Of a stretch of DNA of 64,000 bases, positions 23,801 through 32,701 are shown one piece after another. The notes under the pieces were generated by a model, which had not been told where the DNA came from, searched no databases, and saw only the letters and a list, made by a program, of their open reading frames with translations. The translations under genes and the position numbers were made by a program. Each line of letters opens with the position of its first letter. Within the stretch, counting starts at the first letter, position 1. The DNA comes from an uncultured Clostridia bacterium. GTDB lineage: Bacteria > Bacillota > Clostridia > Oscillospirales > Acutalibacteraceae. The DNA is taken from contig CANQGM010000004.1 of NCBI GenBank assembly GCA_947623205.1, positions 1 to 64,000 of the forward strand, read 5' to 3'.

Positions 23801-26122
23801 ATGGAAGTTAAAAATGCAATACGCAAACGCGATGAAAGATATTCAAATGCTTTTCCTCAAACCGCAGTTTACAACATTTTATATATGCTCTGCGGCGTGC
23901 TTGTGTCAAGAGGTGCAGTGCTTGGTACTCTCGCACCGTTTGGCGCTTCATATGCCGCGGCAGTTCCCAAAAAATATTTGCTGTCTTCTCTTGTAGGCAC
24001 GGCGTTCGGATATATTCTTCTAAAGCCGTCAGACAGCTTTAGATATATAGCCGTTGTAATTGCAATCGGCGGAATAAGATGGCTGATGAGTGACATAAGC
24101 AGAGTGAGTCAAAGCAAGCTGTTTGCGCCGCTTGCGGCATTTATTCCGATTTTTGCAACCGGAGTGGCTTTGCTGTTTGTCAGTACAAGCACACTCACAT
24201 CTTTTGCAGACTGCATAATAGAAGCTGTAATTGCGGGTGCGGCGGCATATTTTATAAACAGCGCGGTCAGACTTGCAGGCGAAAAGCGCAGCATAACCGC
24301 TTACACCCAACAGGAGACTGCAAGTCTTGTAATGACAGGCTGTATTTTAATTCTCGCTTTTGGAAGTATTGCATTTGAAAATATTTCATTAGGCAGAATA
24401 ATTGCAATTGTTATCGTTTTGCTTTGCGCGCGTTACGGCAGTGTTACCGGAGGAGCAATAAGCGGAATTGCCACCGGTTCGGTGTTCAGCATTGCAAACA
24501 GAGAGCAGGGATTTATCTGCGGCGGTTTTGCATTCGGCGGACTTATGGCAGGTCTGTTTGCTCCCGTGGGAAAGTTCGGATGCGCAATAACTTTTATAAT
24601 ATCAAACGGGGTAATGAGCCTTGCTTTCGGAGAATCCGAATCTATGGCGGCAGTGCTGATTGAAAGCCTGATTGGCGCAACTGTATTTATGATACTTCCC
24701 AAAGAGGTAGGCAATGTGATTTCACCCGTATTTTCAAATGACAAAAACACCTCGCTCGGAGAGGCTCTCCGCAAAAATGTCGTTATGCGTCTTGACTTTG
24801 CGTCAAAAGCTATTTTTAATGTAAAAGACGATGTAAACAGGGTTTCGGAAAAGCTGAAAAACCTTTATTCACCCACATTTGACTGGGTTTGTGATAATGT
24901 AGAGACAGATGTCTGCGCAAGCTGTGGATTGAAAATATATTGTCACGAAAATCAAAAAGGCGTAACAAGAGATGATTTTTTCAGACTTGAAGAACTGCTT
25001 AAAAGTCAGGGCAAGGTCAATGAAAAGGACGTTGAAAATACATTTGTAAAAAAATGCTGCAAAAAACGCGAAATAGCAAACAGTGTAAATGAAAATTACC
25101 GCGAGTTACTTTCATGTATGGAGGCCCAGCGCAGGGTATCGGGAGTGCGCAGCGTAGTTGCGGGTCAGTTTGCGGGGGTCAGCGATATTCTGCATGACCT
25201 GTCAAAAGAGTTTAAAAATACAATGAAATGTGATACCGAGTGTTCTGAGCGCATTATTTCGGCACTCAGCTCGCTGGGGGTAGTTGCGATTGAATGCATA
25301 TGTTTGGTGTCTGCCGGCGGAAGAATGAATGTTGAACTTGAACTTTCGGGAAAGGCAGGCAAAAAGCTGCCCAAGGGAGTAATAATGCGAGAGGTCTCAA
25401 AATGCTGCGGAAGAAGATTTGACTTGCCAACTGTCACTAACGAGGGAGACAGGGTCAGAATAGCAATGTGCGAAATGCCCGTTTACGATGTTGAAATCGG
25501 CTCGGACCAGCACATTGCCAATAACGGAAAGCTCTGCGGCGACTGCCTAAATTATTTTAACGACGGATTTGGCAGCACCTATGCAATTGTGTGTGACGGA
25601 ATGGGAACAGGCGGCAGAGCCGCCGTTGACGGAAATATGGCGTCATCCGTAATGAGCAGGCTTTTGCGTTCGGGACTTTCAGCCGAAAGCTCGCTGCAAA
25701 TTGTAAATTCGGCGCTGATGGTAAAAAGCGAGGATGAATCGCTCTCAACTCTTGATGTTACAAGCGTTGATTTATTTACGGGCAGAGTAACTCTACGCAA
25801 AGCCGGCGCGCCTGTAACATTTATAAAAAAAGGGGGAAGGGTGATAACAAAAGAAATGCCGTCGCTTCCTGCCGGCATTCTGAACGGAGTTAAATTTTCA
25901 TCTGATACAATCAGTCTTACAACGGGGGATATGGTAGTTATGGTGTCTGACGGAGTTCTTACGGGCGAAGAAAAATGGCTGGAAAATCTTATAAGAACGT
26001 GGAATCAGGGAAGCGCCCAAGACCTTGCACATACCGTTGTTGCCGAGGCAATGAAACGCCGCTTAGACCGGCATGAGGACGACATAACGGCGCTTGTAAT
26101 TAAAATTACAGACAACGAATGA
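23801..26122 (+). CDS. spoIIE: Stage II sporulation protein E
   Basis: 773 residues, close to the Bacillus protein in length. Residues ~20-310 are a polytopic membrane region (~ten TM). A cytoplasmic regulatory part follows with several Cys pairs (DVCASCGLKIYCHENQ), then the C-terminal PP2C-type phosphatase: QHIANNGKLCGDCLNYFNDG, VCDGMGTGGRAAVDG and MVSDGVLTGEEKW carry the metal-binding Asp residues. It dephosphorylates SpoIIAA in the forespore, releasing sigma-F, and helps asymmetric septation. AAGGAAG precedes the ATG. Its presence indicates a sporulating lineage. Confidence 0.95.
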   Translation: MEVKNAIRKRDERYSNAFPQTAVYNILYMLCGVLVSRGAVLGTLAPFGASYAAAVPKKYLLSSLVGTAFGYILLKPSDSFRYIAVVIAIGGIRWLMSDISRVSQSKLFAPLAAFIPIFATGVALLFVSTSTLTSFADCIIEAVIAGAAAYFINSAVRLAGEKRSITAYTQQETASLVMTGCILILAFGSIAFENISLGRIIAIVIVLLCARYGSVTGGAISGIATGSVFSIANREQGFICGGFAFGGLMAGLFAPVGKFGCAITFIISNGVMSLAFGESESMAAVLIESLIGATVFMILPKEVGNVISPVFSNDKNTSLGEALRKNVVMRLDFASKAIFNVKDDVNRVSEKLKNLYSPTFDWVCDNVETDVCASCGLKIYCHENQKGVTRDDFFRLEELLKSQGKVNEKDVENTFVKKCCKKREIANSVNENYRELLSCMEAQRRVSGVRSVVAGQFAGVSDILHDLSKEFKNTMKCDTECSERIISALSSLGVVAIECICLVSAGGRMNVELELSGKAGKKLPKGVIMREVSKCCGRRFDLPTVTNEGDRVRIAMCEMPVYDVEIGSDQHIANNGKLCGDCLNYFNDGFGSTYAIVCDGMGTGGRAAVDGNMASSVMSRLLRSGLSAESSLQIVNSALMVKSEDESLSTLDVTSVDLFTGRVTLRKAGAPVTFIKKGGRVITKEMPSLPAGILNGVKFSSDTISLTTGDMVVMVSDGVLTGEEKWLENLIRTWNQGSAQDLAHTVVAEAMKRRLDRHEDDITALVIKITDNE

Positions 26123-26170
26123 GCCGCGGTTTTATAAAAGATTTAACCGGCCTTTCCAAAATATGTATTT

Positions 26171-27292
26171 TTACGCTTCACAAAGCTTTTTTGCGAGCTC
26201 AAAAATATTTTCAGCCGAATTGGGAATAAAAAGCTTTTGGCATTGCTCTTTCATTTTGCCGAGTTTTTCTTTGTTGCTTAAAAGTTCAATTATCTGGCCT
26301 GCGCCGCCTTTTTTGTCAAGCATTACAGCGGCGCCTGTCTGTGTAAGAAACTCGGCGTTGTCGCCCTCTTGCCCCGAAAATGCGCTGTAAATTGCAAGCG
26401 GCAGCTTGCAGGCAAGACTTTCGGTCACGGTAAGTCCGCCGGGTTTTGTAACAATCAGGTCGGATATATGCATATAATCCTCAACATTATCTACAAAATA
26501 TAATAGTTTGGTGCTTTTTTTACAGCCGCTCTCATTGATTAGATTATTAAGTTTGTCATACAATTTTTTGTTCTTGCCGGTAATTACAATAATTTGTATG
26601 TTTTTGCTTTGCTCAGAAAGATTTTTATAAAAATCGGCTACGGCTGTAACTCCGAATGAACCCGCCATAAGCAGAACCGTGGGAAGATTTGGGTCAAGTC
26701 CTTCATTTTTGCAGATTTTTTCCTTGTCAAAAGAAGAGGTAAATTTATCAAAAACGGGTATGCCCAAAGGGTAAATAATGCTTTGGTCAACGCCATACTC
26801 TTCAACAAGCTTTTTTGCCATTTGCGGTTCCGCAAGAACATATGCCTCAATATTAGGCACAATATAGGTGCGATGCGCGGCATAATCGGTAATCAGACTA
26901 ATTGCTTTGACGTTTATTTTTCCCTGCCGGCGCAGTTTTGAAATCATTGTTGTTATAAACGGGTGACATATTATTACAATGTCGGGGTCATGCTCCTCAA
27001 TTGTTTTTAGAAGTCTTTCGGACATAAGTGTATTGGAACGCATTACTGCTTTGTACATAAGAGTTTTTCGGTCGGTAATTTTATAGCACTTTCCATAGAA
27101 TTTTGGCGTTTTTGTAGCCATAAAACGGTAGCCGCCGCAAACAACATCGTCAAATAATTTGCCTATTGCTTTCATAGCGTCAACAACGGCAACATCGGTT
27201 TCAGGACTAAGTGACTTTATTTTGCTTTCAATGGCAGCAGCGGCACGTTTGTGTCCGCCGCCGGTCGATGCCGAAAAAATTAAAATTTTCAT
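26171..27292 (-). CDS. UgtP/MGDG-synthase-like glycosyltransferase
   Basis: 373 residues, GT-B fold. The N-terminal ILIFSASTGGGHKRAAAAIE is the signature of MGDG synthase and UgtP processive diacylglycerol glucosyltransferases. DIVIICHPFITTMISKL and DLIVTKPGGLTVTESLACKL (the sugar-nucleotide-binding loop, ~residue 290) complete the pattern. It should transfer sugar from a UDP-sugar to diacylglycerol at the inner face of the membrane to make glycolipid anchors. No signal peptide. The gene converges on spoIIE with only ~50 bases between. Whether it adds one or two sugars is not readable. Confidence 0.85.
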   Translation of the reverse strand: MKILIFSASTGGGHKRAAAAIESKIKSLSPETDVAVVDAMKAIGKLFDDVVCGGYRFMATKTPKFYGKCYKITDRKTLMYKAVMRSNTLMSERLLKTIEEHDPDIVIICHPFITTMISKLRRQGKINVKAISLITDYAAHRTYIVPNIEAYVLAEPQMAKKLVEEYGVDQSIIYPLGIPVFDKFTSSFDKEKICKNEGLDPNLPTVLLMAGSFGVTAVADFYKNLSEQSKNIQIIVITGKNKKLYDKLNNLINESGCKKSTKLLYFVDNVEDYMHISDLIVTKPGGLTVTESLACKLPLAIYSAFSGQEGDNAEFLTQTGAAVMLDKKGGAGQIIELLSNKEKLGKMKEQCQKLFIPNSAENIFELAKKLCEA

Positions 27293-27719
27293 TGTTGTAC
27301 TCCGTTCAAATAAGTTTTACGCAAATTTAAAGTGCATACAAAAACATAAAAATATTTATAATAATTATACTTTTATTTTACCATTATTTCAACCAGTATT
27401 TTGCTATTAGCGGTTTTTACGGCTTATTTCTGCAAATATAATACGTTTTGCATAAAGCGGAATTAAGTATTATTTTTATATAAATATCAATGCTTAATTG
27501 TCTTTAGACTGTTAAATAACGGGTAATATATAAATTATAAAAATCATAGTAATATATAGGCTAAAAAATATTATAAAATTTGTATTTTACTACTTTATTT
27601 TTATTTTTTTTTATAGTATTATATATTTAAAGATTTATTTGAATAAGGCATACCTTTATTATTATTTAAAAAAATTAAGCTTAAATATTTTCATACAAGA
27701 ATTTCCGGGGTGAAACTTT
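27293..27719. other. Intergenic, very AT-rich
   Basis: 427 bases between divergent genes. Very AT-rich, with a 10-base T run near 27606-27612. Promoters for both flanking genes must lie here, but the composition gives many false -10 matches. I see no RNA gene. Confidence 0.4.
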
Positions 27720-29456
27720 TTGAAGAACGATAAACAGCAGAATAACGGCGAACCTTATAAGGATGATTTTGTGTTTTCCTATAACGAAGAAGATGATTAT
27801 GAAAAGATGGTTGATATTTTTGCAGAAAATGCAGAAATAGAAAATGATGATACTATTATAATAAATGAATCATATAATAACGACAGCAATAAATATAAAA
27901 GAAAAATAAGCAATAAAAAGATAATTGCCGTTATTTCAGCGGCTGCGGCGGTAGTTGTCATAGCTTTGGGCATAACAGGAATCAGTATGTGGCGAAATAA
28001 TGCCGTTCAAACCGGAGCACGCCCGCAGGATTTTACCTTTGCCGACGGAACGGTAGTGTCAGGTATTTCAATTTCCGGCAAGACCATGGAGCAGGCAAAA
28101 AAGCTGCTTGAGTCAAAAGAGGACAGCTTTGTAAAGCCTGTTAATATTTCCGTTGACGCAAACGGCGAAGTTACAAATCTTACCGAAAAAGATTTTGATT
28201 ATACATACAATATTGAAGAAGTTTTGAGCACTATAAAAAATGAGGCAAAGAATCCTTCGTCAAAGAGCACGACAAAGACTTATGAAATATCAGCAGAATT
28301 TACCGCTGAATCGGTTGAGAAGAATGCAAAGGCAATTGAGGAAAAAACCGACAAAGAAGCAGTTAATGCGTCGGTATCAAAATTTACGCCGTATTCAAAA
28401 AATCGTTTTGAATATACAGAGGCAAAAAAAGGGTGTAAACTTGACGGAGAAGACCTTAAACAGCAGATCACACAGGCAATGGAAAGCAATGTGATAGAGT
28501 GCAGAATTATTGCCGATGTTAAAGATGTTGAAGCAAAAATTCATACGGACGACATTAAAAAAAATGTCAAAAAACTTGCGTCTTATCAAACCGTTTCATA
28601 TAACACCGCAAACGGAACTTCGAATATGAAGGTTGCTCTTGAGGCATGTAACGGTTCTGTAATTGAGCCGGGAGAAACATGGTCGTTTAACGGATGTACA
28701 GGCGACTCAAATCTTGAATCAAAAGGGTATAAACCCGCACACGTTATTTCGGAGGGAAAGCTTGTTGACGGAATAGGCGGGGGTATATGCCAGGCAAGTT
28801 CAACAATTTATAATGCGGCGGTAAGAGCCAATATGGACATTGAAGAACGCTCAAACCACAAGTGGGCGTCTGCATATGTTCCCACAGGTCTTGACGCTAC
28901 AATTGACTATCCGCGCCTTGATTTAAAGCTTTCAAACCCAACTGATTACCAAATGTTTATAGAGTGCAAGGTTGTTGACAGCACGCTTTATGTTTCTATT
29001 TGGGGCTGTAAAAATTCGTCTTATGATACAATAAAAACTCACAATGAGCTTACAAGCAGGGGCGGAGACAGCTACACCGTAAAGGCTTGGAGAGTTTATT
29101 ACAAGGGCGGCAAAGAAGTGGACCGTGAATTCCTTGGTTCTTCAACATATGATACGGAAAACGGTTACATTTTTATTGACGCAGACAACGACAGCAATGC
29201 AAAAGATTATGATAAAGAAGACGAAACAAAACCCACAAAGTCTAATAATAATTCATCGAACAATTCATCGGATAATACAGCAGACAATTCGTCAAATAGT
29301 TCATCAGGCAATTCATCGCACAGCAGCAATACCCCGCAGAAACCGACTGATGCTCCCAAGCATACAGAGCCTGCCGAAAAACCCACAAATGATCCTGTTG
29401 AAACAAATCCGACTGTACAGCAACCGACTGAATCGGATGAAGATGCAACTGTGTAA
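27720..29456 (+). CDS. VanW family membrane-anchored cell-wall protein
   Basis: 578 residues. Acidic cytoplasmic N-terminus (1-65), one TM (KKIIAVISAAAAVVVIALGI), an extracellular YoaR/PG_binding_4-like region (~100-290), then the VanW domain with FNGCTGDSNLESKGYKPAHV and GGGICQASSTIYNAAVRA (~375). The last ~80 residues are a low-complexity Ser/Asn then Pro/Thr/Glu tail that may span the wall. It starts at TTG 27720 after GGGGTGA. VanW proteins lie in glycopeptide-resistance clusters and elsewhere, with unproven biochemistry; nothing here indicates vancomycin resistance. An envelope role is inferred. Confidence 0.85.
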   Translation: MKNDKQQNNGEPYKDDFVFSYNEEDDYEKMVDIFAENAEIENDDTIIINESYNNDSNKYKRKISNKKIIAVISAAAAVVVIALGITGISMWRNNAVQTGARPQDFTFADGTVVSGISISGKTMEQAKKLLESKEDSFVKPVNISVDANGEVTNLTEKDFDYTYNIEEVLSTIKNEAKNPSSKSTTKTYEISAEFTAESVEKNAKAIEEKTDKEAVNASVSKFTPYSKNRFEYTEAKKGCKLDGEDLKQQITQAMESNVIECRIIADVKDVEAKIHTDDIKKNVKKLASYQTVSYNTANGTSNMKVALEACNGSVIEPGETWSFNGCTGDSNLESKGYKPAHVISEGKLVDGIGGGICQASSTIYNAAVRANMDIEERSNHKWASAYVPTGLDATIDYPRLDLKLSNPTDYQMFIECKVVDSTLYVSIWGCKNSSYDTIKTHNELTSRGGDSYTVKAWRVYYKGGKEVDREFLGSSTYDTENGYIFIDADNDSNAKDYDKEDETKPTKSNNNSSNNSSDNTADNSSNSSSGNSSHSSNTPQKPTDAPKHTEPAEKPTNDPVETNPTVQQPTESDEDATV

Positions 29457-29483
29457 TGATTTTGCAAAATAATTAATAAAACG

Positions 29484-29522
29484 CTCTCTTTCGCAGATAA
29501 TAAATGCGGAAGGGAGTTTTTT
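29484..29522 (+). terminator. Terminator whose 3' arm is the spoVAD ribosome site
   Basis: CTCTCTTTCGCA (29484-29495) pairs with TGCGGAAGGGAG (29505-29516) through G-U tolerant pairs, followed by T6 (29517-29522). The 3' arm contains the AAGGGAG that serves spoVAD at ATG 29524. Confidence 0.65.
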
Positions 29523-29523
29523 G

Positions 29524-30534
29524 ATGATAAGAAGAATAGGCGGGCACACAATAGGGTTTGAGGAGATGCCGTCGATTACGGGATATGCTTCAGTTGTAGG
29601 CAAAAAAGAGTCGGAGGGACCTTTGGGAAGTATGTTCGACAAAGTGATTTACGACAGCTACGACGGCAAAGATTCTTACGAACAGGCCGAAAGCCAGCTT
29701 CAGATTGAGGCAGTGGGAGCCGCGCTTGTAAAGGCGAAAAAAAAGGCAAACGAGGTCGATTATATTTTTGCAGGCGACCTTTTAAATCAGTGCATAAGCT
29801 CAAGCTACGGCCTGCGCGACTTTAATATTCCTTATTTGGGACAGTACGGCGCATGCTCAACAATGGCACAGGGGCTTATTATGTCGGCGGTTTTTGTTGA
29901 AAGCGGTGCGGCAAACATTGCAATGTGCGTTACTTCGTCGCACTTTTGTTCTGCCGAAAGACAGTACCGTTTTCCTCTTGAGTATGGCGGTGTGCGTACT
30001 CCCACCGCTCAGTGGACGGTAACCGGCGCAGGCAGCTGTGTGATTGAAAATGTAAAAAAAGGGCCGTGCATTGCACGTGCAACGGTTGGAAAAATGGTTG
30101 ATTTAGGTGTTACTGACGCTAATAATATGGGTGCGGCAATGGCGCCGGCGGCAGCACAGACGCTTAAAAATTATTTTGATGATACAGAGACAAAACCTGA
30201 AGATTACGATTTGATTTTAACAGGAGACCTTGGCGAGGTCGGCAGTAAGGCGTTGTATGACTTGCTGAAGCTTGAAAACATTGATATAACAAGCAGGCAT
30301 AACGACTGCGGTCTTATGATTTATGACCGAAAGAAACAGGATGTTCACGCCGGCGGTTCGGGATGCGGTTGTGCGGGTTCTGTATTTTGTTCAAAAATTC
30401 TTAATGATATAGTGGATAAAAATCTTAACAATATTTTATTCATGGCAACAGGTGCGCTTATGAGTCCCACATCCTGCGGTCAGGGAGCGAGTATTCCGTC
30501 AATTGCGCATTTAATAAATGTAAAAAACAGATAA
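29524..30534 (+). CDS. spoVAD: Stage V sporulation protein AD
   Basis: 336 residues, thiolase-like fold. SpoVAD binds dipicolinic acid and is needed for its uptake into the developing spore. Strongly conserved segments: PSITGYASVVGKKESEGPLG, YLGQYGACSTMAQGL (the thiolase-type Cys region, ~residue 112), MCVTSSHFCSAERQYRFPLE and the C-terminal GALMSPTSCGQGASIPSIAH. The ATG at 29524 is preferred to the adjoining TTG at 29521 on ribosome-site spacing. In Bacillus it lies in the spoVA operon between spoVAC and spoVAE; here it stands alone between vanW and a PAP2 gene. The ribosome site lies in a terminator hairpin arm. Confidence 0.95.
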   Translation: MIRRIGGHTIGFEEMPSITGYASVVGKKESEGPLGSMFDKVIYDSYDGKDSYEQAESQLQIEAVGAALVKAKKKANEVDYIFAGDLLNQCISSSYGLRDFNIPYLGQYGACSTMAQGLIMSAVFVESGAANIAMCVTSSHFCSAERQYRFPLEYGGVRTPTAQWTVTGAGSCVIENVKKGPCIARATVGKMVDLGVTDANNMGAAMAPAAAQTLKNYFDDTETKPEDYDLILTGDLGEVGSKALYDLLKLENIDITSRHNDCGLMIYDRKKQDVHAGGSGCGCAGSVFCSKILNDIVDKNLNNILFMATGALMSPTSCGQGASIPSIAHLINVKNR

Positions 30535-30572
30535 ATTGATAAAAAATACTGTTCAAAACAAAATCCGTATGA

Positions 30573-30578
30573 TATAAT
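30573..30578 (+). promoter_or_regulatory. Extended -10 promoter of the PAP2 gene
   Basis: TATAAT preceded by TGA. The -35 is poor, as is common for extended -10 promoters. Confidence 0.5.
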
Positions 30579-30635
30579 AAAAATGTATGGATTGTTAAAA
30601 TAACAATTCATATAAATATTATAGGAGTTTTGTTT

Positions 30636-31190
30636 ATGTTTGGCAGGATACAGAACATTGATGATACTGTTATTGAACGTATTGTAAAAATTCATAAACC
30701 TGCATTAACAAAGATAATGATAGCTGCGTCGCGCGCAGGCAACTTCGGTACGATATGGTGGGCAATATGCATACTGTTTTTTCTTCGTCCCGAGTGGAAT
30801 CTTACGGGAATTAATATTATTTTGGGACTTTGCCTTGCTCATCTTATGGGCGAGATAATTTTAAAGCATATTGTAAAACGTGAGCGGCCGTGCCATCATT
30901 TGGATGACGATGAACAGCTGATAGGACGTCCGAGATTCTATTCGTTTCCATCGGGACATACAACGGCGTCATTCTCAGTTGTCGGAATCGTACTTTTAAG
31001 ATGCAGACCTATTGTTTTTTTACCGATTTTGCTGCTTGCGTCAACTATTGCATTTTCAAGAATTTATCTCAGAGTTCATTATCTTACCGACGTAATTGTG
31101 GGGGTTTTGCTGGGACTTGTCTGCGGACTTTGCTCTGTATTGCTGTTTAATTCAATTTTTCCGATTTTGATCCCGGGTTTATTTGTTTAA
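30636..31190 (+). CDS. PAP2-family membrane phosphatase
   Basis: 184 residues with ~five TM segments. All three phosphatase motifs are present: KHIVKRERPCH (KxxxxxxRP), SFPSGHTTAS (PSGH), and SRIYLRVHYLTDV (SRxxxxxH). These enzymes dephosphorylate lipid phosphates outside the membrane, commonly undecaprenyl pyrophosphate or phosphatidic acid. The ATG at 30636 follows TAGGAG; a TTG at 30630 is rejected on spacing. It is followed by a good terminator. The substrate is not decidable by eye; recycling of the undecaprenyl carrier is the usual suggestion. Confidence 0.88.
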   Translation: MFGRIQNIDDTVIERIVKIHKPALTKIMIAASRAGNFGTIWWAICILFFLRPEWNLTGINIILGLCLAHLMGEIILKHIVKRERPCHHLDDDEQLIGRPRFYSFPSGHTTASFSVVGIVLLRCRPIVFLPILLLASTIAFSRIYLRVHYLTDVIVGVLLGLVCGLCSVLLFNSIFPILIPGLFV

Positions 31191-31214
31191 AATTTATTAT
31201 TTTATAAAATAAAT

Positions 31215-31252
31215 GAGCTGACGCCAATTTGCGGTGTCAGCTCTAATTTTTT
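31215..31252. terminator. Terminator after the PAP2 gene
   Basis: GAGCTGACGCC (31215-31225) pairs with GGTGTCAGCTC (31233-31243) with one G-U, followed by TAATTTTTT. The DUF1275 gene converges on it. Confidence 0.75.
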
Positions 31253-31979
31253 ACCGATGTTCATCAATGTTTTTTTCAAATTCAAAATTAGCCTGATTTT
31301 TAATTGCGTTTCGCTTAACAAACATTATACAGAAACTTACAGTCAGCAATAAGCATGATATAAATATTGCGTAGGCTCCAAAAATACCTGTTATAATGCT
31401 TCCAAAACCTGCTCCGATTGCAAAAAACAGAATGATACCGTAATATTCCGTAGCTTTATAAAAATATTCTTTATTCTTTGTGCAAACGTATATACACAGT
31501 GCCTCAGTTCCGCTTCTCATATTTCCAATGCACATGGTGCTTGCGTATGCGTGTCCGTTGACTTTGCGGAAAACCTGTACCTGCATGGCGCAAACAAAAG
31601 AAATGACAGAATTTGCAAGAATATTCAGTGATTGCGGAATAAAACCGACTGCAAACAACAATGCGATCTCGGCTATCAGAATAATTTGCCGCCAGTGAAA
31701 TTTAGACATATTTTTAAAATGACGGTGGAAAACTTCGGCACAGAAAATTCCTGATATAAAGAAACATAAAGGAATAAAATATCTTAATGCGCTGCTCCAC
31801 TTTCCCTGAAACAGATAAGAACTCATCAAAACTATATTACCGGTCTGCGCATTTGCAAAAACCTCATCACGAAAACAGTAGGTATATGCATCCTGAAATC
31901 CGCCTGAAAGCGTAAGAAAAATTGCATTTATAAAAGTGTCCGACATTTGACCGTGTTTTTTAAATTGCTTAACTGACAT
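31251..31979 (-). CDS. YoaK/DUF1275 family membrane protein
   Basis: 242 residues with ~six TM segments. The DUF1275 pattern is clear: FLTLSGGFQDAYTYCFRDEV, FANAQTGNIVLMSSYLFQGK and QVFRKVNGHAYASTMCIGNM (the T-G-N motifs in the first and second half). The family is widespread and has no established biochemistry; it is sometimes suggested to transport small molecules. Inner-membrane location is certain from hydrophobicity. It follows rpe on the same strand with ~55 bases between, so possibly co-transcribed. Confidence 0.85.
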   Translation of the reverse strand: MSVKQFKKHGQMSDTFINAIFLTLSGGFQDAYTYCFRDEVFANAQTGNIVLMSSYLFQGKWSSALRYFIPLCFFISGIFCAEVFHRHFKNMSKFHWRQIILIAEIALLFAVGFIPQSLNILANSVISFVCAMQVQVFRKVNGHAYASTMCIGNMRSGTEALCIYVCTKNKEYFYKATEYYGIILFFAIGAGFGSIITGIFGAYAIFISCLLLTVSFCIMFVKRNAIKNQANFEFEKNIDEHR

Positions 31980-32033
31980 ATAAAACCGCCTTTAACCTGC
32001 ACTGAAATTCATTTGAATGTTTATAATTGTAAG

Positions 32034-32681
32034 TTAAGCAAGAGATTTTAAGCGGTTTATTGCCAGTGCCGTATCGTCTGCTTTAAAAACAGCAGTGCCG
32101 GCAACGCATACATCAACGCCTGCCCTGCCTGCAAGTGCAATTGTTTTTTCGCAGACTCCGCCGTCAATTTCAACGGGCACATCTATTCCCAGTCGAACAC
32201 ATTCGTTTTTTATTTCCTTAACCTTCAGCAGCATATCGGGCATAAAGCTCTGACCGCCGAAGCCCGGCTCAACGGTCATTACAACCGCCAAATTAATTTT
32301 ATTAAGAAATGGAACGACAGCCGACGCAGGTGTTCCGGGTTTTATTACAAGACCCGGTTTAACTCCCCGGCTTTTTATCTTTTCGATGGTTTTGCCTATG
32401 TCGGAGCTGCATTCAACGTGAAAGGTAATAATATCTGCTCCTGCGTCGGCAAAGTTATCTATATATTTAAGCGGGTCGCTTATCATAAGATGAACGTCAA
32501 ACGGCTTTTTTGTGTATTTTCTTACAGCTTTAATTACGGGCGCTCCAAAGGTTATGTTTGGTACAAAGTGACCGTCCATTACATCAAGGTGCATCCAGTC
32601 TGCACCGGACTTGTCCATTCTAATAATTTCATCGCCCATTTTTGAAAAGTCACACGACAAAAGCGACGGAGCAATTTTCAT
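32034..32681 (-). CDS. rpe: Ribulose-phosphate 3-epimerase
   Basis: 215 residues, TIM-barrel. It interconverts ribulose 5-phosphate and xylulose 5-phosphate in the pentose phosphate pathway. IAPSLLSCDF opens the barrel; MHLDVMDGHFVPNITFGAP, DVHLMISDP and VEIDGGV carry the metal-binding His/Asp set. VEPGFGGQSFM is the mobile loop. The ATG at 32681 is chosen because AAAGGG lies ten bases before it; a GTG at 32690 abuts the ribosome site. It is 20 bases from the stop of the upstream pseudo-ATPase gene. An rlmB-pseudoATPase-rpe operon is likely. Confidence 0.96.
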   Translation of the reverse strand: MKIAPSLLSCDFSKMGDEIIRMDKSGADWMHLDVMDGHFVPNITFGAPVIKAVRKYTKKPFDVHLMISDPLKYIDNFADAGADIITFHVECSSDIGKTIEKIKSRGVKPGLVIKPGTPASAVVPFLNKINLAVVMTVEPGFGGQSFMPDMLLKVKEIKNECVRLGIDVPVEIDGGVCEKTIALAGRAGVDVCVAGTAVFKADDTALAINRLKSLA

Positions 32682-32701
32682 TTTATACACCCTTTCAAAT
32701 T

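Noticed and set aside
27720..29456. Glycopeptide resistance from the VanW name
   Set aside because: No vanA/B ligase, vanX, vanY or VanRS-like genes are near; VanW domains are common outside resistance clusters.
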